Positions 25,977-36,675 of a DNA stretch of 64,000 nt are shown here, piece by piece. The notes beneath the pieces are model-generated. The model did not search any database, was not told the origin of the DNA, and worked only from the letters and a program-made list of their open reading frames with translations. The stretch spans positions 2,232,001-2,296,000 of the forward strand of contig NZ_CP112972.1 of NCBI RefSeq assembly GCF_026410925.1, given 5' to 3'. Each line of letters begins with the position of its first letter. Position 1 is the stretch's first letter. The position numbers and the translations under genes are program-made. The stretch is from Halovenus salina. GTDB taxonomy: Archaea > Halobacteriota > Halobacteria > Halobacteriales > Haloarculaceae.

Positions 25977-27094
25977 TCTCGTTTACCCTCTTCCTCGCTG
26001 GTACGGTTAAATGCTATCACTACTCGCTCAATTCGGTCGTCGTCCCAGTCTGGGTGCTCCCGTCGCAGGTACCGGACCCGCTGTTCGGCAGTCATCACCT
26101 GGCCACTGGGGGCTGTCCGGAGCCCCGCACGGCGACGGAGTCGCCCCCAGACTGCAGTGCTCGCCAGTCGCTTCCTCGTACGACGGAACCGACCACGGGA
26201 CACGCCGGCGACGGCGACAATTGCAACCCCTCCGAGCAGCACTTGGAGGAGCGGCGTCTCCCGGACCGCGAGCACCGCGCTCGTCAGCGGCGGCACACTC
26301 TCCTGATGTGAGAGGTCGAAGACCACGCGGTCGCTATTTTGGGACAACCGTTCGAGGAAGACAGCGTTGTCGGATTCGTCCACCATCGCGTTGATCGTGA
26401 TGCTCGGGTCGCCTACGGCGACGACCTGGCCCTCGCCGAGGGGTTCGACCGTCGCCACAGGGTAGGTGGCCAGTTCGTCCTCGTCGTCGAGTTCGGTGTC
26501 CGGCTCCTCGACCAGGTACGCGAACTCGCTGGTCCCCACGAGGACCGTCGCGTTGCCCGGCTCGATTGCGGTCCCGAGGTTCAGCGTCAACTGGTCGACG
26601 CCCTCCGTGAGGGTGTGGTTCTCGACGGTTGTCGCCACCGGCATCTCCGGGCCCCGGAAGTAGTGCTCTTCGTCCCGGAGAACCCGCCCGTCGAAGCGCG
26701 CCTCGGCACCGAGGTCGGACAGCAGCGCGTTCCCGTTGGTCTCGAAGTTCTCAAAGACGACGGCCGTCCCGCCCCGCTCGACGAACCGGCGGACCTGTTC
26801 GGCTGCCTCGTCGTCGTACTCCTCGTCGGGCGCGATGATGAACGCGACCGCCTCGTCGGAGACGAGGCTCCCGTATTCGGCCGTGTCGGTGAGGAGGTCC
26901 AGTTCCCGCTCGGTGCTGATCTCCTCGCGGAGGTCGCTCGTTCCCTCCCAAGTGGGATTGTACAGACCGAAGGCGGTCGTCGAAACGGTGGCAAACACAA
27001 CCAGCGCGACCAGCACGCTACAGATAAGCGTAGCCAGCAGCATCCGCGGGGCGCTGACGTTCCACCCTTCGGGGAGCCACTGTGGCTTGGTCAT
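25973..27094 (-). CDS. DUF4350-domain membrane protein
   Basis: The 373-residue product has an N-terminal membrane helix (about 16-42). An extracytoplasmic DUF4350 domain follows (DTAEYGSLVSDEAVAFIIAPDEEYDDEAAEQVRRFVERGGTAVVFENF), of flavodoxin/GATase-like fold that senses or binds a ligand. A second helix (QVLLGGVAIVAVAGV, about 285-300) leads to a basic cytoplasmic tail. DUF4350 proteins co-occur with MoxR, DUF58 and DUF4129. Its ATG directly follows the stop codon of the small membrane protein gene. Confidence 0.85.
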   Translation of the reverse strand: MTKPQWLPEGWNVSAPRMLLATLICSVLVALVVFATVSTTAFGLYNPTWEGTSDLREEISTERELDLLTDTAEYGSLVSDEAVAFIIAPDEEYDDEAAEQVRRFVERGGTAVVFENFETNGNALLSDLGAEARFDGRVLRDEEHYFRGPEMPVATTVENHTLTEGVDQLTLNLGTAIEPGNATVLVGTSEFAYLVEEPDTELDDEDELATYPVATVEPLGEGQVVAVGDPSITINAMVDESDNAVFLERLSQNSDRVVFDLSHQESVPPLTSAVLAVRETPLLQVLLGGVAIVAVAGVSRGRFRRTRKRLASTAVWGRLRRRAGLRTAPSGQVMTAEQRVRYLRREHPDWDDDRIERVVIAFNRTSEEEGKRE

Positions 27095-27373
27095 CTACCC
27101 GAACACCTCCGGCGGGAGGATTTCGAGAATCCGGCGGACCACGACGTACGCGAACCCGAGCAGGCCGAGTGCGATTATCCACCGTAGCCGTCGTCGCCAC
27201 GCGGGGGTAATCACAATCGGCGCGGTCAGTTCCGTGACGATGAGAAACCCCAGCAAGGAGACGACAAAAAACAATTCGTAGGAGAGCGACCCCAACAGGA
27301 CGAGCACCATCGCTGTCGCCAACATCCAGGCGATTTGTCCATGGACGAACCGCATCCGACGTGATGTTCCCAT
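27095..27373 (-). CDS. 92-residue membrane protein heading the DUF4350-MoxR operon
   Basis: The product is mostly hydrophobic, with three helices (about 10-32, 33-52 and 62-80) and a basic loop (TPAWRRRLRW). It has no recognised domain. Its stop codon abuts the start of the DUF4350 gene, so the two are co-translated. It probably belongs to the same membrane complex. Confidence 0.75.
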   Translation of the reverse strand: MGTSRRMRFVHGQIAWMLATAMVLVLLGSLSYELFFVVSLLGFLIVTELTAPIVITPAWRRRLRWIIALGLLGFAYVVVRRILEILPPEVFG

Positions 27374-27435
27374 CGTTGTATCGTTCCTCTGGATTCCTGT
27401 GGTTGATGAACGAGTCCTGAGTTGTATCTCTTTCG

Positions 27436-28746
27436 TTACTCTTCGTCCTCAACGACTTCGATACCGCGGTTGTTGACGGCATCGGGATTGAGGCCGATCT
27501 CTTCGAGGAAGTCACGGTACTCGCGTTCGCAAGCCTCGCCGGCCTGCTGGCGGTCGGAGGCGTGGTCACACAGCGCCGGGAGGTCCTCGAACTGCTCGTT
27601 CGTGTAGACAATCCAGTGATTGAAGAGGTCCGAGAGCCGCCGGATTGGCGAGGTGAAGTGGCCGTATATCTCGAAGTTCAGTGCGTGGTGGCCGCCGAAG
27701 GGGTCGTTCATGTACTTCGCACGGGGCATCACCTTCATCACGGCCCACTGTATCTTGTCGAGCTGGCGTTTTGGGGCCTCTTCGAGCGTGGCGTTGACGG
27801 CTTTGCGTGGCTCGTCCCACTTGTCGCCAGGGACGGAGACGCCGTCGAGTTCCTGAATCTCCCTGAGTGCCTCACTCCACTCGTCGGGGCTTGGCTGTGG
27901 GTGGACGCGGTACATCGCCTCGACGCCGCGGTCCCACATCAGTTCGTGGGTGACGGCCTTGTTCGCTTTTAGCATACACTCCTCGATGATGGTGTGAGCG
28001 CGGTCGCGCTGGGGGTTGAGCACGAGCGAGCCTTCTTCCTTACGGGCCTCGTGCATGCGCTGGGCGAGCTTCCACACGAGCCGGTTCCGCTCGGCGAGGT
28101 CGACCTCTCGTTCGAGAAACTCCTCAGCGGCCTCGGGGTCGTCGAGGATGTTCTCACAGTCGGTGTAGGTCAGCCGGGCGTCGCTCCGGATGACCGATTT
28201 GTAGATGTCGATGGACTCGTAGCCAAGCGTCTCCTTGTCGAGGTGCATCTCGACGGTGTGTGCAAGCCGGTCCTCGTGGGGGACCAGCGAGCAGACGGTC
28301 TCGGCGAGAATCGGCGGGAGCATGTGAATCGTATACCCTGGCAGATAGATTGTGTTCCCGCGCGTGCGGGCTTCCTCCCACATCGCTGTCTCCGGGTTCA
28401 CGTAGTGTGTCACGTCGGCGATGTGGACCCAGAGGACGTACTCCTCGTCACGTTCCTCGACCGAGAGCGCGTCGTCGAAGTCCTGTGCGTCGACCGGGTC
28501 GGTCGTCCAGGTTGTCAGATCCCGGAGGTCCTCGCGCTCGTCGAGTTCGTCTTCGATTTGCTCCTGGATGTTCTCCGTTCGCTCTCTTGCCTCCGTCATT
28601 ACCTCTTCGGGGAAGGCGTCCGGCAGCTCGAATTTCTCCAGTAGCTCCTCGCGCTTGTTCTCGATGTGGCGCGCCATCTCCTCGTCGATTTCGACCGGCC
28701 CTTGGCCCTCGACTGTGCCGGCTGCGTCCTGTTCTGGGTCGCTCAT
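27436..28746 (-). CDS. RNB-domain exoribonuclease (RNase R/II type)
   Basis: The 436-residue protein has the RNB active-site segment TTDPVDAQDFDDALSVE at about 78-95, with the clustered aspartates that bind the catalytic metals. It also shows GNTIYLPGYTIHMLPPILAE and the C-terminal HFTSPIRRLSDLFNHWI motif. It lacks the cold-shock and S1 RNA-binding domains of bacterial RNase R (usually over 700 residues), which matches the compact haloarchaeal form. It should degrade RNA 3' to 5' and release nucleoside monophosphates in the cytoplasm. Confidence 0.92.
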   Translation of the reverse strand: MSDPEQDAAGTVEGQGPVEIDEEMARHIENKREELLEKFELPDAFPEEVMTEARERTENIQEQIEDELDEREDLRDLTTWTTDPVDAQDFDDALSVEERDEEYVLWVHIADVTHYVNPETAMWEEARTRGNTIYLPGYTIHMLPPILAETVCSLVPHEDRLAHTVEMHLDKETLGYESIDIYKSVIRSDARLTYTDCENILDDPEAAEEFLEREVDLAERNRLVWKLAQRMHEARKEEGSLVLNPQRDRAHTIIEECMLKANKAVTHELMWDRGVEAMYRVHPQPSPDEWSEALREIQELDGVSVPGDKWDEPRKAVNATLEEAPKRQLDKIQWAVMKVMPRAKYMNDPFGGHHALNFEIYGHFTSPIRRLSDLFNHWIVYTNEQFEDLPALCDHASDRQQAGEACEREYRDFLEEIGLNPDAVNNRGIEVVEDEE

Positions 28747-28832
28747 GCACTCGCGTACGGCCGACCGGCAGTTAGGCGTGTCGGCATGGTCGCCTCGGAG
28801 TCTTTATTCTCGCTCCTCGCCTCTCTCTGGAC

Positions 28833-29198
28833 ATGAGTTCCCCGTCTTCGGTACAGCATACGTCGACAGAGCGGCGCAAGACCCTGGGTAAAATCGCTCT
28901 CGCGACAGCGATGATGGCGTTCATTCTCCCGGCTGCGCCGGTAAATTCGCTCGCGATTTCGACAGGTGCAGTGGCTGTCGGTGTCCTCACTGGCAGTGTG
29001 GCCGCTGTTGGACTCGTCCGGATTGCCGATTCACGCAGGGAGGCCGCCGTCCGAACACTCGTCTTCGGCGTTCTCGTGGTGGGGCTGGGGGCGCTGTTCG
29101 TTCTCCCGACCGCCGCCAGCTACGCCGTCCTCCACGGCGCGCTGGGATTTCTCTGGGCGTATGCAATCACCGAACCCGTCTACCGCTGGCTGTCCTGA
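28833..29198 (+). CDS. Small four-helix membrane protein
   Basis: The 121-residue product has hydrophobic segments near 20-37, 40-62, 73-92 and 95-118, separated by a short basic loop (ADSRREAAVR). No family is recognised. It stands alone between the divergent RNase gene and the convergent uvrB gene. Confidence 0.65.
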   Translation: MSSPSSVQHTSTERRKTLGKIALATAMMAFILPAAPVNSLAISTGAVAVGVLTGSVAAVGLVRIADSRREAAVRTLVFGVLVVGLGALFVLPTAASYAVLHGALGFLWAYAITEPVYRWLS

Positions 29199-29224
29199 AC
29201 CGCGTTCGTCCCTGCGAGTGGATC

Positions 29225-31273
<2,049 letters not shown>

Positions 31274-31339
31274 TGACTGAAGGTAGGCTCGGAGCCACTT
31301 GACCGATGCGGTCTCTCACAGCGGCCGGGGTCTGTGACG

Positions 31340-32314
31340 TTACGCCTCCGGCGCGAGCGCGTCCATCGTCTCCCGCCGCAGTTCGTCGCCGGTATCATCG
31401 GGAATGACGACGAGTGGCACGTCGACGGCATCGAGTGCGGCAATCTCGGCGAGTTGGTCCCGGGCCGCCTGTGGGGTGCCGGCGACACCCAGTGCGTCGA
31501 GCATCTCGTCGGTGACGGCGGCTCGTGCCGCCTCGCGCTCGCCCGACCGCCAGGCCTCGGCAATCGCTTCTGCCTGCTCGGGGAACGAGTTGGCGACCGC
31601 CCGCCGGTACCCCTCGCCGCTCCCGACGTAGTAGGCGAGATGTCCCTTGACCGCGGCCCGCGCACGCTCGGGGTCCTCGCTGGCCGCGCTCGGGACGTAC
31701 GGCATTCTTGTAATCGCCTGTGGGTCTCGGCCAGCCTGCTCAGCGGTCTCGGCTATCGTCTCGAAGGCCTCGCCGAGTCGCTCGAAGGGGATGTTGTGGG
31801 GCAGCCAGCCGTCGGCGGTCCGGCCTGTTGCCCGCCGTGTCGCCGGCCCGAGTGCAGCGGCGTAGACAGCTACATCGGCCGAAAGCGACGGAAAGTCGGC
31901 AGCCTCGAACGTTGCCCCGTCGTAGGAAACGCGGCCGTCGTCGCCGAGGAACTGCTTGGTCAATTCGACGGCCTCGTGGAGGCGTCGGGGTGGGTTGTCG
32001 AACGATTCGCTGTGGAGGTCTTCGACGACCTTCCGCGTGCTCGTTCCTAGACCGAGGGTGAACCGGCCGTCGGCGGCGTCGTCGAGTGTTGCGGCAGCCT
32101 GTGCAATTGTCGCCGGAGAACGCCCGTAGACGTTGACGATTGCGGTCCCCAGTTCGATGTGCTCCGTTCGCAGGGCTGCCTGCGTCAGCGCGACAAACGA
32201 GTCACGCCCCCAGAGTTCACCGGTCCAGACCGCGTCGTACCCGCGCTGTTCGGCTCGCTCGGCGAAGGCCGCGAGGCCGTCGGCGTCGTTCGGGACGAGA
32301 ATCCCAGTTTGCAT
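31340..32314 (-). CDS. Luciferase-like F420-dependent oxidoreductase
   Basis: The 324-residue product is a TIM-barrel LLM-class protein: MQTGILVPN at the N-terminus, RGYDAVWTGE, LGTAIVNVYGRSPATIAQAAATLDDAADGRFTLGLGTSTRKVVE, and a flexible C-terminal half. It resembles the halophile-specific F420-dependent group related to methylenetetrahydromethanopterin reductase; the substrate is unknown. The ATG at 32314 is preferred because a cctttatca TATA-like box lies about 27 bases upstream; a GTG four codons earlier is the alternative. Confidence 0.85.
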   Translation of the reverse strand: MQTGILVPNDADGLAAFAERAEQRGYDAVWTGELWGRDSFVALTQAALRTEHIELGTAIVNVYGRSPATIAQAAATLDDAADGRFTLGLGTSTRKVVEDLHSESFDNPPRRLHEAVELTKQFLGDDGRVSYDGATFEAADFPSLSADVAVYAAALGPATRRATGRTADGWLPHNIPFERLGEAFETIAETAEQAGRDPQAITRMPYVPSAASEDPERARAAVKGHLAYYVGSGEGYRRAVANSFPEQAEAIAEAWRSGEREAARAAVTDEMLDALGVAGTPQAARDQLAEIAALDAVDVPLVVIPDDTGDELRRETMDALAPEA

Positions 32315-32360
32315 GTCCAGGGCCACGACGAGTGAGGTGATAAAGGGTACGCCGTCTTCG

Positions 32361-32765
32361 TCAGTGACCTTCGAAGGCTTCGATTTGCTCGCGCCAGCTC
32401 TCGGGCATTGGGCGCGTCTCGCCAGTCTCGTAGTCGACGGTGACCATCACGGTCTCGGCCGTCGCGACGACCTCGTCGCCGGCGCGTACCTCGTACTCCA
32501 TCGGGATGCTCGATGTCCCCAGCTCACGTGTCCGGAGCGCGATGGTGACCTGACTGTCGTCTCGCACCGGCTTCTGGTAGTCAATTTCTGTGTGAGCGAC
32601 GACGGCGCTCAACTCCTCTACGCCGTCGACACCGAGCACCTCGCGCAGGTAGTCGACCCTGGCCTCTTCGAGATAGGTTACGTAGACTGCGTTGTTCACG
32701 TGTCCGGCGACATCCAAGTCCTGAAACCGGACCGATACGTCTGTTTCGTAGTTGAATTCGGGCAT
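32361..32765 (-). CDS. Hotdog-fold acyl-CoA thioesterase
   Basis: The 134-residue product starts MPEFNYETDVSVRFQDLDVAGHVNNAVYVTYLEEAR. The RFQDLDVAGHVNNA segment is the active-site signature of 4-hydroxybenzoyl-CoA-type thioesterases, with Asp as catalytic residue. A ten-residue upstream extension is unlikely. The acyl-CoA substrate is not evident. It diverges from the creatininase-like gene. Confidence 0.85.
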   Translation of the reverse strand: MPEFNYETDVSVRFQDLDVAGHVNNAVYVTYLEEARVDYLREVLGVDGVEELSAVVAHTEIDYQKPVRDDSQVTIALRTRELGTSSIPMEYEVRAGDEVVATAETVMVTVDYETGETRPMPESWREQIEAFEGH

Positions 32766-32844
32766 ACTCTCGCTGTGTCGTCTACACAGTTTCACCTTCC
32801 GATTGTGGCCGCTCGCGTCCTGTCAACGCGGCGACCGGCCATAC

Positions 32845-32853
32845 AGTATATAC
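32845..32853 (+). promoter_or_regulatory. TATA box of the creatininase-fold gene
   Basis: The sequence agtatatac lies about 28 bases before the ATG at 32877. It fixes that ATG as the start of a leaderless transcript, rather than any of the in-frame codons further upstream. Confidence 0.55.
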
Positions 32854-32876
32854 GGGTGGCACCCTCGGGATTGGAT

Positions 32877-33647
32877 ATGTACCTTGGAGACGAGGCTTGG
32901 CCGGACCTTGCATCGTACTTCGAGTCCGAATCGCTCGCGCTGGTGCCGGTTGGCTCGACAGAACAACACGGGCCACACCTCCCGGAGGGAACCGACCATC
33001 TTATCGCCGAGGCACTGGCCCGAGAGGCGGCCGCACAGACCGGCTACCTCTGTACCCCGACGGTGAACATCGGCGTGAGCCCACACCATCGCCAGTTTCA
33101 CGGCACTATGTGGGTCGACCCTCCTGTCTTCCGGGAGTACATGGAGTCACTGGCGCGAAACCTCACATACCACGGCGTCGACCGCATCATCTTCGTGAAC
33201 GCCCACGGCGGCAACATCCAGCACCTCCGCGAGGTCGGCCGGCGACTCCACGAGGACGGCACGGCCTACGCGCTCGAGTGGATGTGGGACGAGAGCATTC
33301 CCCAGTTAGTCGATGACTGTTTCGAGACGAACGGCCCTCACGGCGGCCCGAAGGAGACGGCGATGATTATGCACATCGCCAACGAGCTGGTCCACGAGGA
33401 CAGGCTGACCGATGCCCGCGACGACGGCCTCGTCGACTGGGGTCGGGAGACCGGCCGTCAGTTCGGCGCACGGACGTTCTACGACGCAATCGAAAACACA
33501 CCGAACGGAGTACTCGGCGACCAGACCGACGCCACTCCGGAGAAAGGCGAGCGACTGTTCGAGGCCGCGGCCGAACAGCTGTGCAAGCTCAGCGAGTGGC
33601 TCGCCGACCGCGACGAGTCGGAGCTACTCCCGCGCGAACACGTCTGA
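32877..33647 (+). CDS. Creatininase-fold amidohydrolase (possible ArfB-type deformylase)
   Basis: The 256-residue enzyme has the metal-site motifs of the creatininase family: LVPVGSTEQHGPHLPEGTD near residue 20, SPHHRQFHGTM, FVNAHGGNIQHL and the distal NGPHGGPKETAMI. In archaea one branch, ArfB, removes formate from the first F420/riboflavin intermediate (FAPy), and halophiles use this fold for that step; the exact substrate here is an inference. The last base of its TGA stop is the first base of a 111-bp palindromic element. Confidence 0.85.
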   Translation: MYLGDEAWPDLASYFESESLALVPVGSTEQHGPHLPEGTDHLIAEALAREAAAQTGYLCTPTVNIGVSPHHRQFHGTMWVDPPVFREYMESLARNLTYHGVDRIIFVNAHGGNIQHLREVGRRLHEDGTAYALEWMWDESIPQLVDDCFETNGPHGGPKETAMIMHIANELVHEDRLTDARDDGLVDWGRETGRQFGARTFYDAIENTPNGVLGDQTDATPEKGERLFEAAAEQLCKLSEWLADRDESELLPREHV

Positions 33648-33757
33648 TAATGATTGTTGCGAGTCGTTACCGCCGTCGGGAAACGAGACGCGGGTCTCAC
33701 GCCGTGAAACACTGATATTCGTGACGTGGTCACGAAAATAACCACAACAATCACTAT
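33647..33757. repeat. 111-bp structured inverted-repeat element, copy 1
   Basis: The ends are 15-base inverted repeats (ataatgattgttgcg here; atagtgattgttgcg in the other copies; cacaacaatcactat at the right). Inside are three further hairpins: gagac/gtctc, a cgtg/cact stem and tcgtgac-gtg-gtcacga. It has the same length and orientation as the copies at 36928 and 42958, with about a dozen substitutions. It begins on the last base of the creatininase-fold gene stop codon. No coding function is evident. Confidence 0.88.
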
Positions 33758-33820
33758 GAAGCCGTCCAGCCAAGCCGGGATGACAATCGTTATTCCGTAT
33801 GAGCCAGTAGAGCCTGACAG

Positions 33821-33893
33821 GCGCGGCTAGTTCAGCGGACAGAACGTCTGGTTCCGGACCAGAAGGTCAAGGGTTCAAATCCCTTGTCGCGCG
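33821..33893 (+). tRNA. tRNA-Arg (CCG)
   Basis: A 73-base cloverleaf can be drawn. The acceptor stem is gcgcggc with gtcgcgc (one G-T pair), the D arm contains tagttcagcggacagaa, the anticodon stem is tctgg/ccaga around loop ttccgga (anticodon CCG), and the T arm is aaggg-ttcaaat-ccctt. The discriminator is G; CCA is not encoded. It reads CGG codons. Confidence 0.95.
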
Positions 33894-33977
33894 CTTTCTA
33901 CGAGGAGTAGACGTGACGAGCGAAAGCAAAAGCGAGGATTTGAACCACGCGAGACGAACGGAGTGAGTCTCGCCATC

Positions 33978-34004
33978 GGGTTCAAATCCCTTGTCGCGCG
34001 CTTT
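33978..34004 (+). repeat. Duplicate of the tRNA-Arg 3' end (att-like)
   Basis: These 27 bases are identical to 33871-33897, covering the T arm, acceptor 3' strand and the first bases after the tRNA. The two lie 107 bases apart in direct orientation. Between them, near 33934-33950, sits aggatttgaacc, an inverted T-arm-like piece. Such duplications arise when an integrase uses the tRNA 3' end as attachment site; no integrase remains here. Confidence 0.8.
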
Positions 34005-34064
34005 TTATCACCGAGGCTCTCTCCCGATGAAACAGACTATCCGTCTGGCACACGTTCTCTCTGT

Positions 34065-34535
34065 ATGACGATAGATATCGGCGATTCCGTGACCATCGAG
34101 TACACGGGACGACTCGACGACGAGACCGTGTTCGACACATCCCGCCAATCTGTTGCCGAGGAGACGGGTCTTGTCGAGGCCCAGCCAGACCGGGAGTACG
34201 CGCCGTTGACGGTCGACATCGGCGACGAGCAGGTCATCGAGGGGCTCGAAGAGGGGCTTATTGGCCTCGAAGCCGGACAGACTGAGACGCTGACAATTCC
34301 GCCCGAGAAGGCTTACGGCGAGCCAAGCGAGGACAACATCCAGGAGTTCGAAACCGACGCGCTCCGCGAGATGCTCGGCGGCCAGACACCTGAGGAGGGG
34401 TCGTATCTCGAAGCCGAGAACGGCAGCCAGGGCGAAGTCGTCCATGTCGACGAGGAAGTCGTTCGGGTTGATTTCAACCCTGGTCTCGCCGGCGAAACGC
34501 TGACGTTCGAGGTCGACATCATCGACGTCAACTAG
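34065..34535 (+). CDS. FKBP-type peptidyl-prolyl isomerase (SlyD-like)
   Basis: The 156-residue product starts at ATG 34065 (MTIDIGDSVTIEYTGRLDDETVFDTS), the classic FKBP beginning. It contains an insert domain (about 75-130) typical of archaeal and SlyD-type FKBPs, then returns to the FKBP core (VRVDFNPGLAGETLTFEVDIIDV). It should catalyse prolyl isomerisation and act as a folding helper in the cytoplasm. A longer frame upstream reads through tRNA-derived sequence and is not the real start. Confidence 0.92.
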   Translation: MTIDIGDSVTIEYTGRLDDETVFDTSRQSVAEETGLVEAQPDREYAPLTVDIGDEQVIEGLEEGLIGLEAGQTETLTIPPEKAYGEPSEDNIQEFETDALREMLGGQTPEEGSYLEAENGSQGEVVHVDEEVVRVDFNPGLAGETLTFEVDIIDVN

Positions 34536-34605
34536 ACAAACTCTAGCAAGACACCACCCCCGCAACTTACCGGTCTGGACCACCAACCGGGTATGTGTCT
34601 TGATT

Positions 34606-35046
34606 ATGAACGAGGGAGATCTATCCCGGCCGTCGGTCGACTCGCCTGGCGGAGGACAATCACTCCACTGCACGGCGTGTGAAGCGGCGCTCCAGTCGCC
34701 CGGACGAGACACCGTCTCGTTTCTACTTCTCGACCGACTCACAATCCCGCTTGTCGGGTGTGCCGAGCATCTCGAAGCGTTCCGTTCACTCTGTAGCCTT
34801 GCAACCGACGGGAGCGCCGAGCTTCTGGAGTACCGACCGGCCGGTGGCGTTCGCTGTCCGGGCTGTCGCCACGCACCCCGCGAGCCAGAACAGGCGATTG
34901 TTCCTGTCGGTAGCGGTGGGCTTGCCATACTCGCCTGCGAATCCCACCAGTCAGACATACTCGATCGGTTCCGAACTGGCCTGGAGGTACGACGCCATCT
35001 CACGTCGTCGCTCGACGAATCGCTTACGCGGTCAGCGATTAAATAG
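34606..35046 (+). CDS. Haloarchaeal protein with two CxxC pairs
   Basis: The 146-residue product contains CTACE near residue 22 and CPGCRH near 84, plus single cysteines (GCAEH, LCSLA, ACESH) that could complete metal sites. It has no recognised enzymatic motif. A TTG two codons earlier is an alternative start. I cannot assign a function. Confidence 0.7.
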   Translation: MNEGDLSRPSVDSPGGGQSLHCTACEAALQSPGRDTVSFLLLDRLTIPLVGCAEHLEAFRSLCSLATDGSAELLEYRPAGGVRCPGCRHAPREPEQAIVPVGSGGLAILACESHQSDILDRFRTGLEVRRHLTSSLDESLTRSAIK

Positions 35047-35281
35047 AGTGTCCGCGTAGTCGACTTCTGTACGCGCAGGACGACGCTTTGCCACCGAGTC
35101 AGCGGTAACCGTCTCCATCCGCGGTTGAGTCGAGTTATGTACGCAGGACGTCGCCGAAGCCCCGAAAACAAGCGGGAACAAGCGTCCAACGAGAAGTGGT
35201 GTTTATCAATATTAGAACCAGTTCGACGCCCCCGTCTTCCAGTCGATAAGTACAATTTTCCGGGGGTGGAATCGGGCCACG

Positions 35282-35914
35282 ATGCACCTCGTCCTCGATT
35301 ACGGCGGCGTCATCGTCGAACATGGTGACGAACGCGACCACGCAGACATTCTTGGCGTAGACCCCGAGACAGAGCCATACCCGGGTTGGCTCGCGTACTT
35401 CGCGTTCCGTGACGGGCTCGTCCAGAGTACAGCTGGGTACCTCGACGTGCTCTCGACGCTCACGGGGGCGTCCCGCGAGGCCTGCCGTACCTATCTCGAA
35501 ACGACCTGGCTCAGCCCGGCGTTTCCCGAGGAACACGTCGAGGTTCTTCGAGAACTTGCTGCCGACCACACGCTGGTTCTGTTCAGCAATATGGCTCGCC
35601 CGTGGGTCGAGACGGTCCTCTCGGAACACGGCGTCGTCGACTGTTTCGAAGACCTCGTCGTCTCTTCGGAGCTTCGTCGGTCGAAACCACACCCCAGGGG
35701 GTACGTCGAGGCGCTCCCGGACGACGACGCTTCGGTCGCCTTTGTCAGCGACGAGTACAACGAGGACCTCCTGATGGGCGAGACGTTCGGTATGCGCTCT
35801 ATCTGGGTCGAGCAGGACGACGAAACCCCATACAGAGAGCCCGATGTCCGCATCTCGGCATTCAGTGAACTGCTCGACGTCGTGTCGACAGATGACCTCT
35901 CGCCTGGTCGGTGA
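35282..35914 (+). CDS. HAD-superfamily hydrolase
   Basis: The 210-residue protein begins MHLVLDYGGVIVE, which supplies the nucleophile Asp of HAD motif I in the DxGGV variant (as in YihX-like and related phosphatases). LVLFSNMARPW is motif II, SSELRRSKPHPRGYVEAL holds the motif III lysine and VAFVSDEYNEDLLMGE is motif IV. The cap lies between motifs I and II. It probably dephosphorylates a small phosphorylated metabolite. A gataagt TATA-like element lies about 35 bases before the ATG. Confidence 0.87.
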   Translation: MHLVLDYGGVIVEHGDERDHADILGVDPETEPYPGWLAYFAFRDGLVQSTAGYLDVLSTLTGASREACRTYLETTWLSPAFPEEHVEVLRELAADHTLVLFSNMARPWVETVLSEHGVVDCFEDLVVSSELRRSKPHPRGYVEALPDDDASVAFVSDEYNEDLLMGETFGMRSIWVEQDDETPYREPDVRISAFSELLDVVSTDDLSPGR

Positions 35915-36032
35915 CTCCTCCCGCAACGCCCTGTCGAGGAATGCAACCTCATACCACAAGCTGATGCATGAATTTCCATGCCTGAGTATTACTGCACGTA
36001 GTATAAGTCACCAGCGACGAAATTTCCTCGCG

Positions 36033-36575
36033 ATGACATCGTATGATACAGAGTCTGAAGCTGACGGACGATACGTCGTTGCATTCGTCGAAAGTGCAGG
36101 CGAGGTCTCCCCTGTCTTCCAGCGGAAAGTAAACGATATCTTCGAGAAACATCTCCCGCACGTCGACGCCGAGGCGTGGTACCGAACAGAAGACGTTGTC
36201 CTCGCGTTCAGCGAGGTTAGAGATGAAATCGGTTCCAAGACGATGATGCAGGGTGGCACCGAGTCAGCGAAGGCGATTCCGTGGCCCGACTCCGTCTCGA
36301 CGCTTTCGGACGCATTGACCGCCCTGATTGATCTGCACAGAGATGCCTACAGGAACAGCAATCAGACGAATCCGGCGGGGAACTACACCTTCGAAAAACT
36401 GGACAACAGAGCGGCGAGAGTAGGTATTCTCGAAGGATTTCCGTACGGTCCTGGGTTCGCAGAGGGGGTCTTCAAACAGGTTGCCGCCGACTTTGGCCCA
36501 GCGGACGCGCGACCAACCCTCGACGAAGCCAACCCGAACACAGACGAGAGTCACGCGTGGGAGTTGACCTGGTAG
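36033..36575 (+). CDS. Haloarchaeal protein of unknown function
   Basis: The 180-residue product starts at ATG 36033 (MTSYDTESEADGRYVVAFVESAGEVSPVFQRKV). An agtataag TATA box at 35998-36005 lies about 30 bases upstream, marking a leaderless gene; upstream in-frame codons overlap the HAD gene and are rejected. The protein is soluble, with a central helix and a segment EGFPYGPGFAEGVFKQVAADF suggesting a ligand-binding fold. I do not recognise the family with certainty. Confidence 0.7.
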   Translation: MTSYDTESEADGRYVVAFVESAGEVSPVFQRKVNDIFEKHLPHVDAEAWYRTEDVVLAFSEVRDEIGSKTMMQGGTESAKAIPWPDSVSTLSDALTALIDLHRDAYRNSNQTNPAGNYTFEKLDNRAARVGILEGFPYGPGFAEGVFKQVAADFGPADARPTLDEANPNTDESHAWELTW

Positions 36576-36675
36576 AGTCTCCCACTCCCGACTGTTTTTG
36601 GTGGTATTTTCCAACAATCAAACACAACACAGCGAGCGCAGCGGTGAGTGCCCCGAAAAAAGATAGGTACGGGCG

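Noticed and set aside
32133-32876. In-frame extension upstream of the creatininase-fold gene
   Set aside because: It runs antisense through the thioesterase gene, and a TATA box fixes the start at 32877.
33647-33757. Short open frame beginning MIVVVIFVTTSR inside the 111-bp element
   Set aside because: The same frame occurs in all copies only because the DNA is repeated. It has no family, and the element's palindromic structure explains the sequence.
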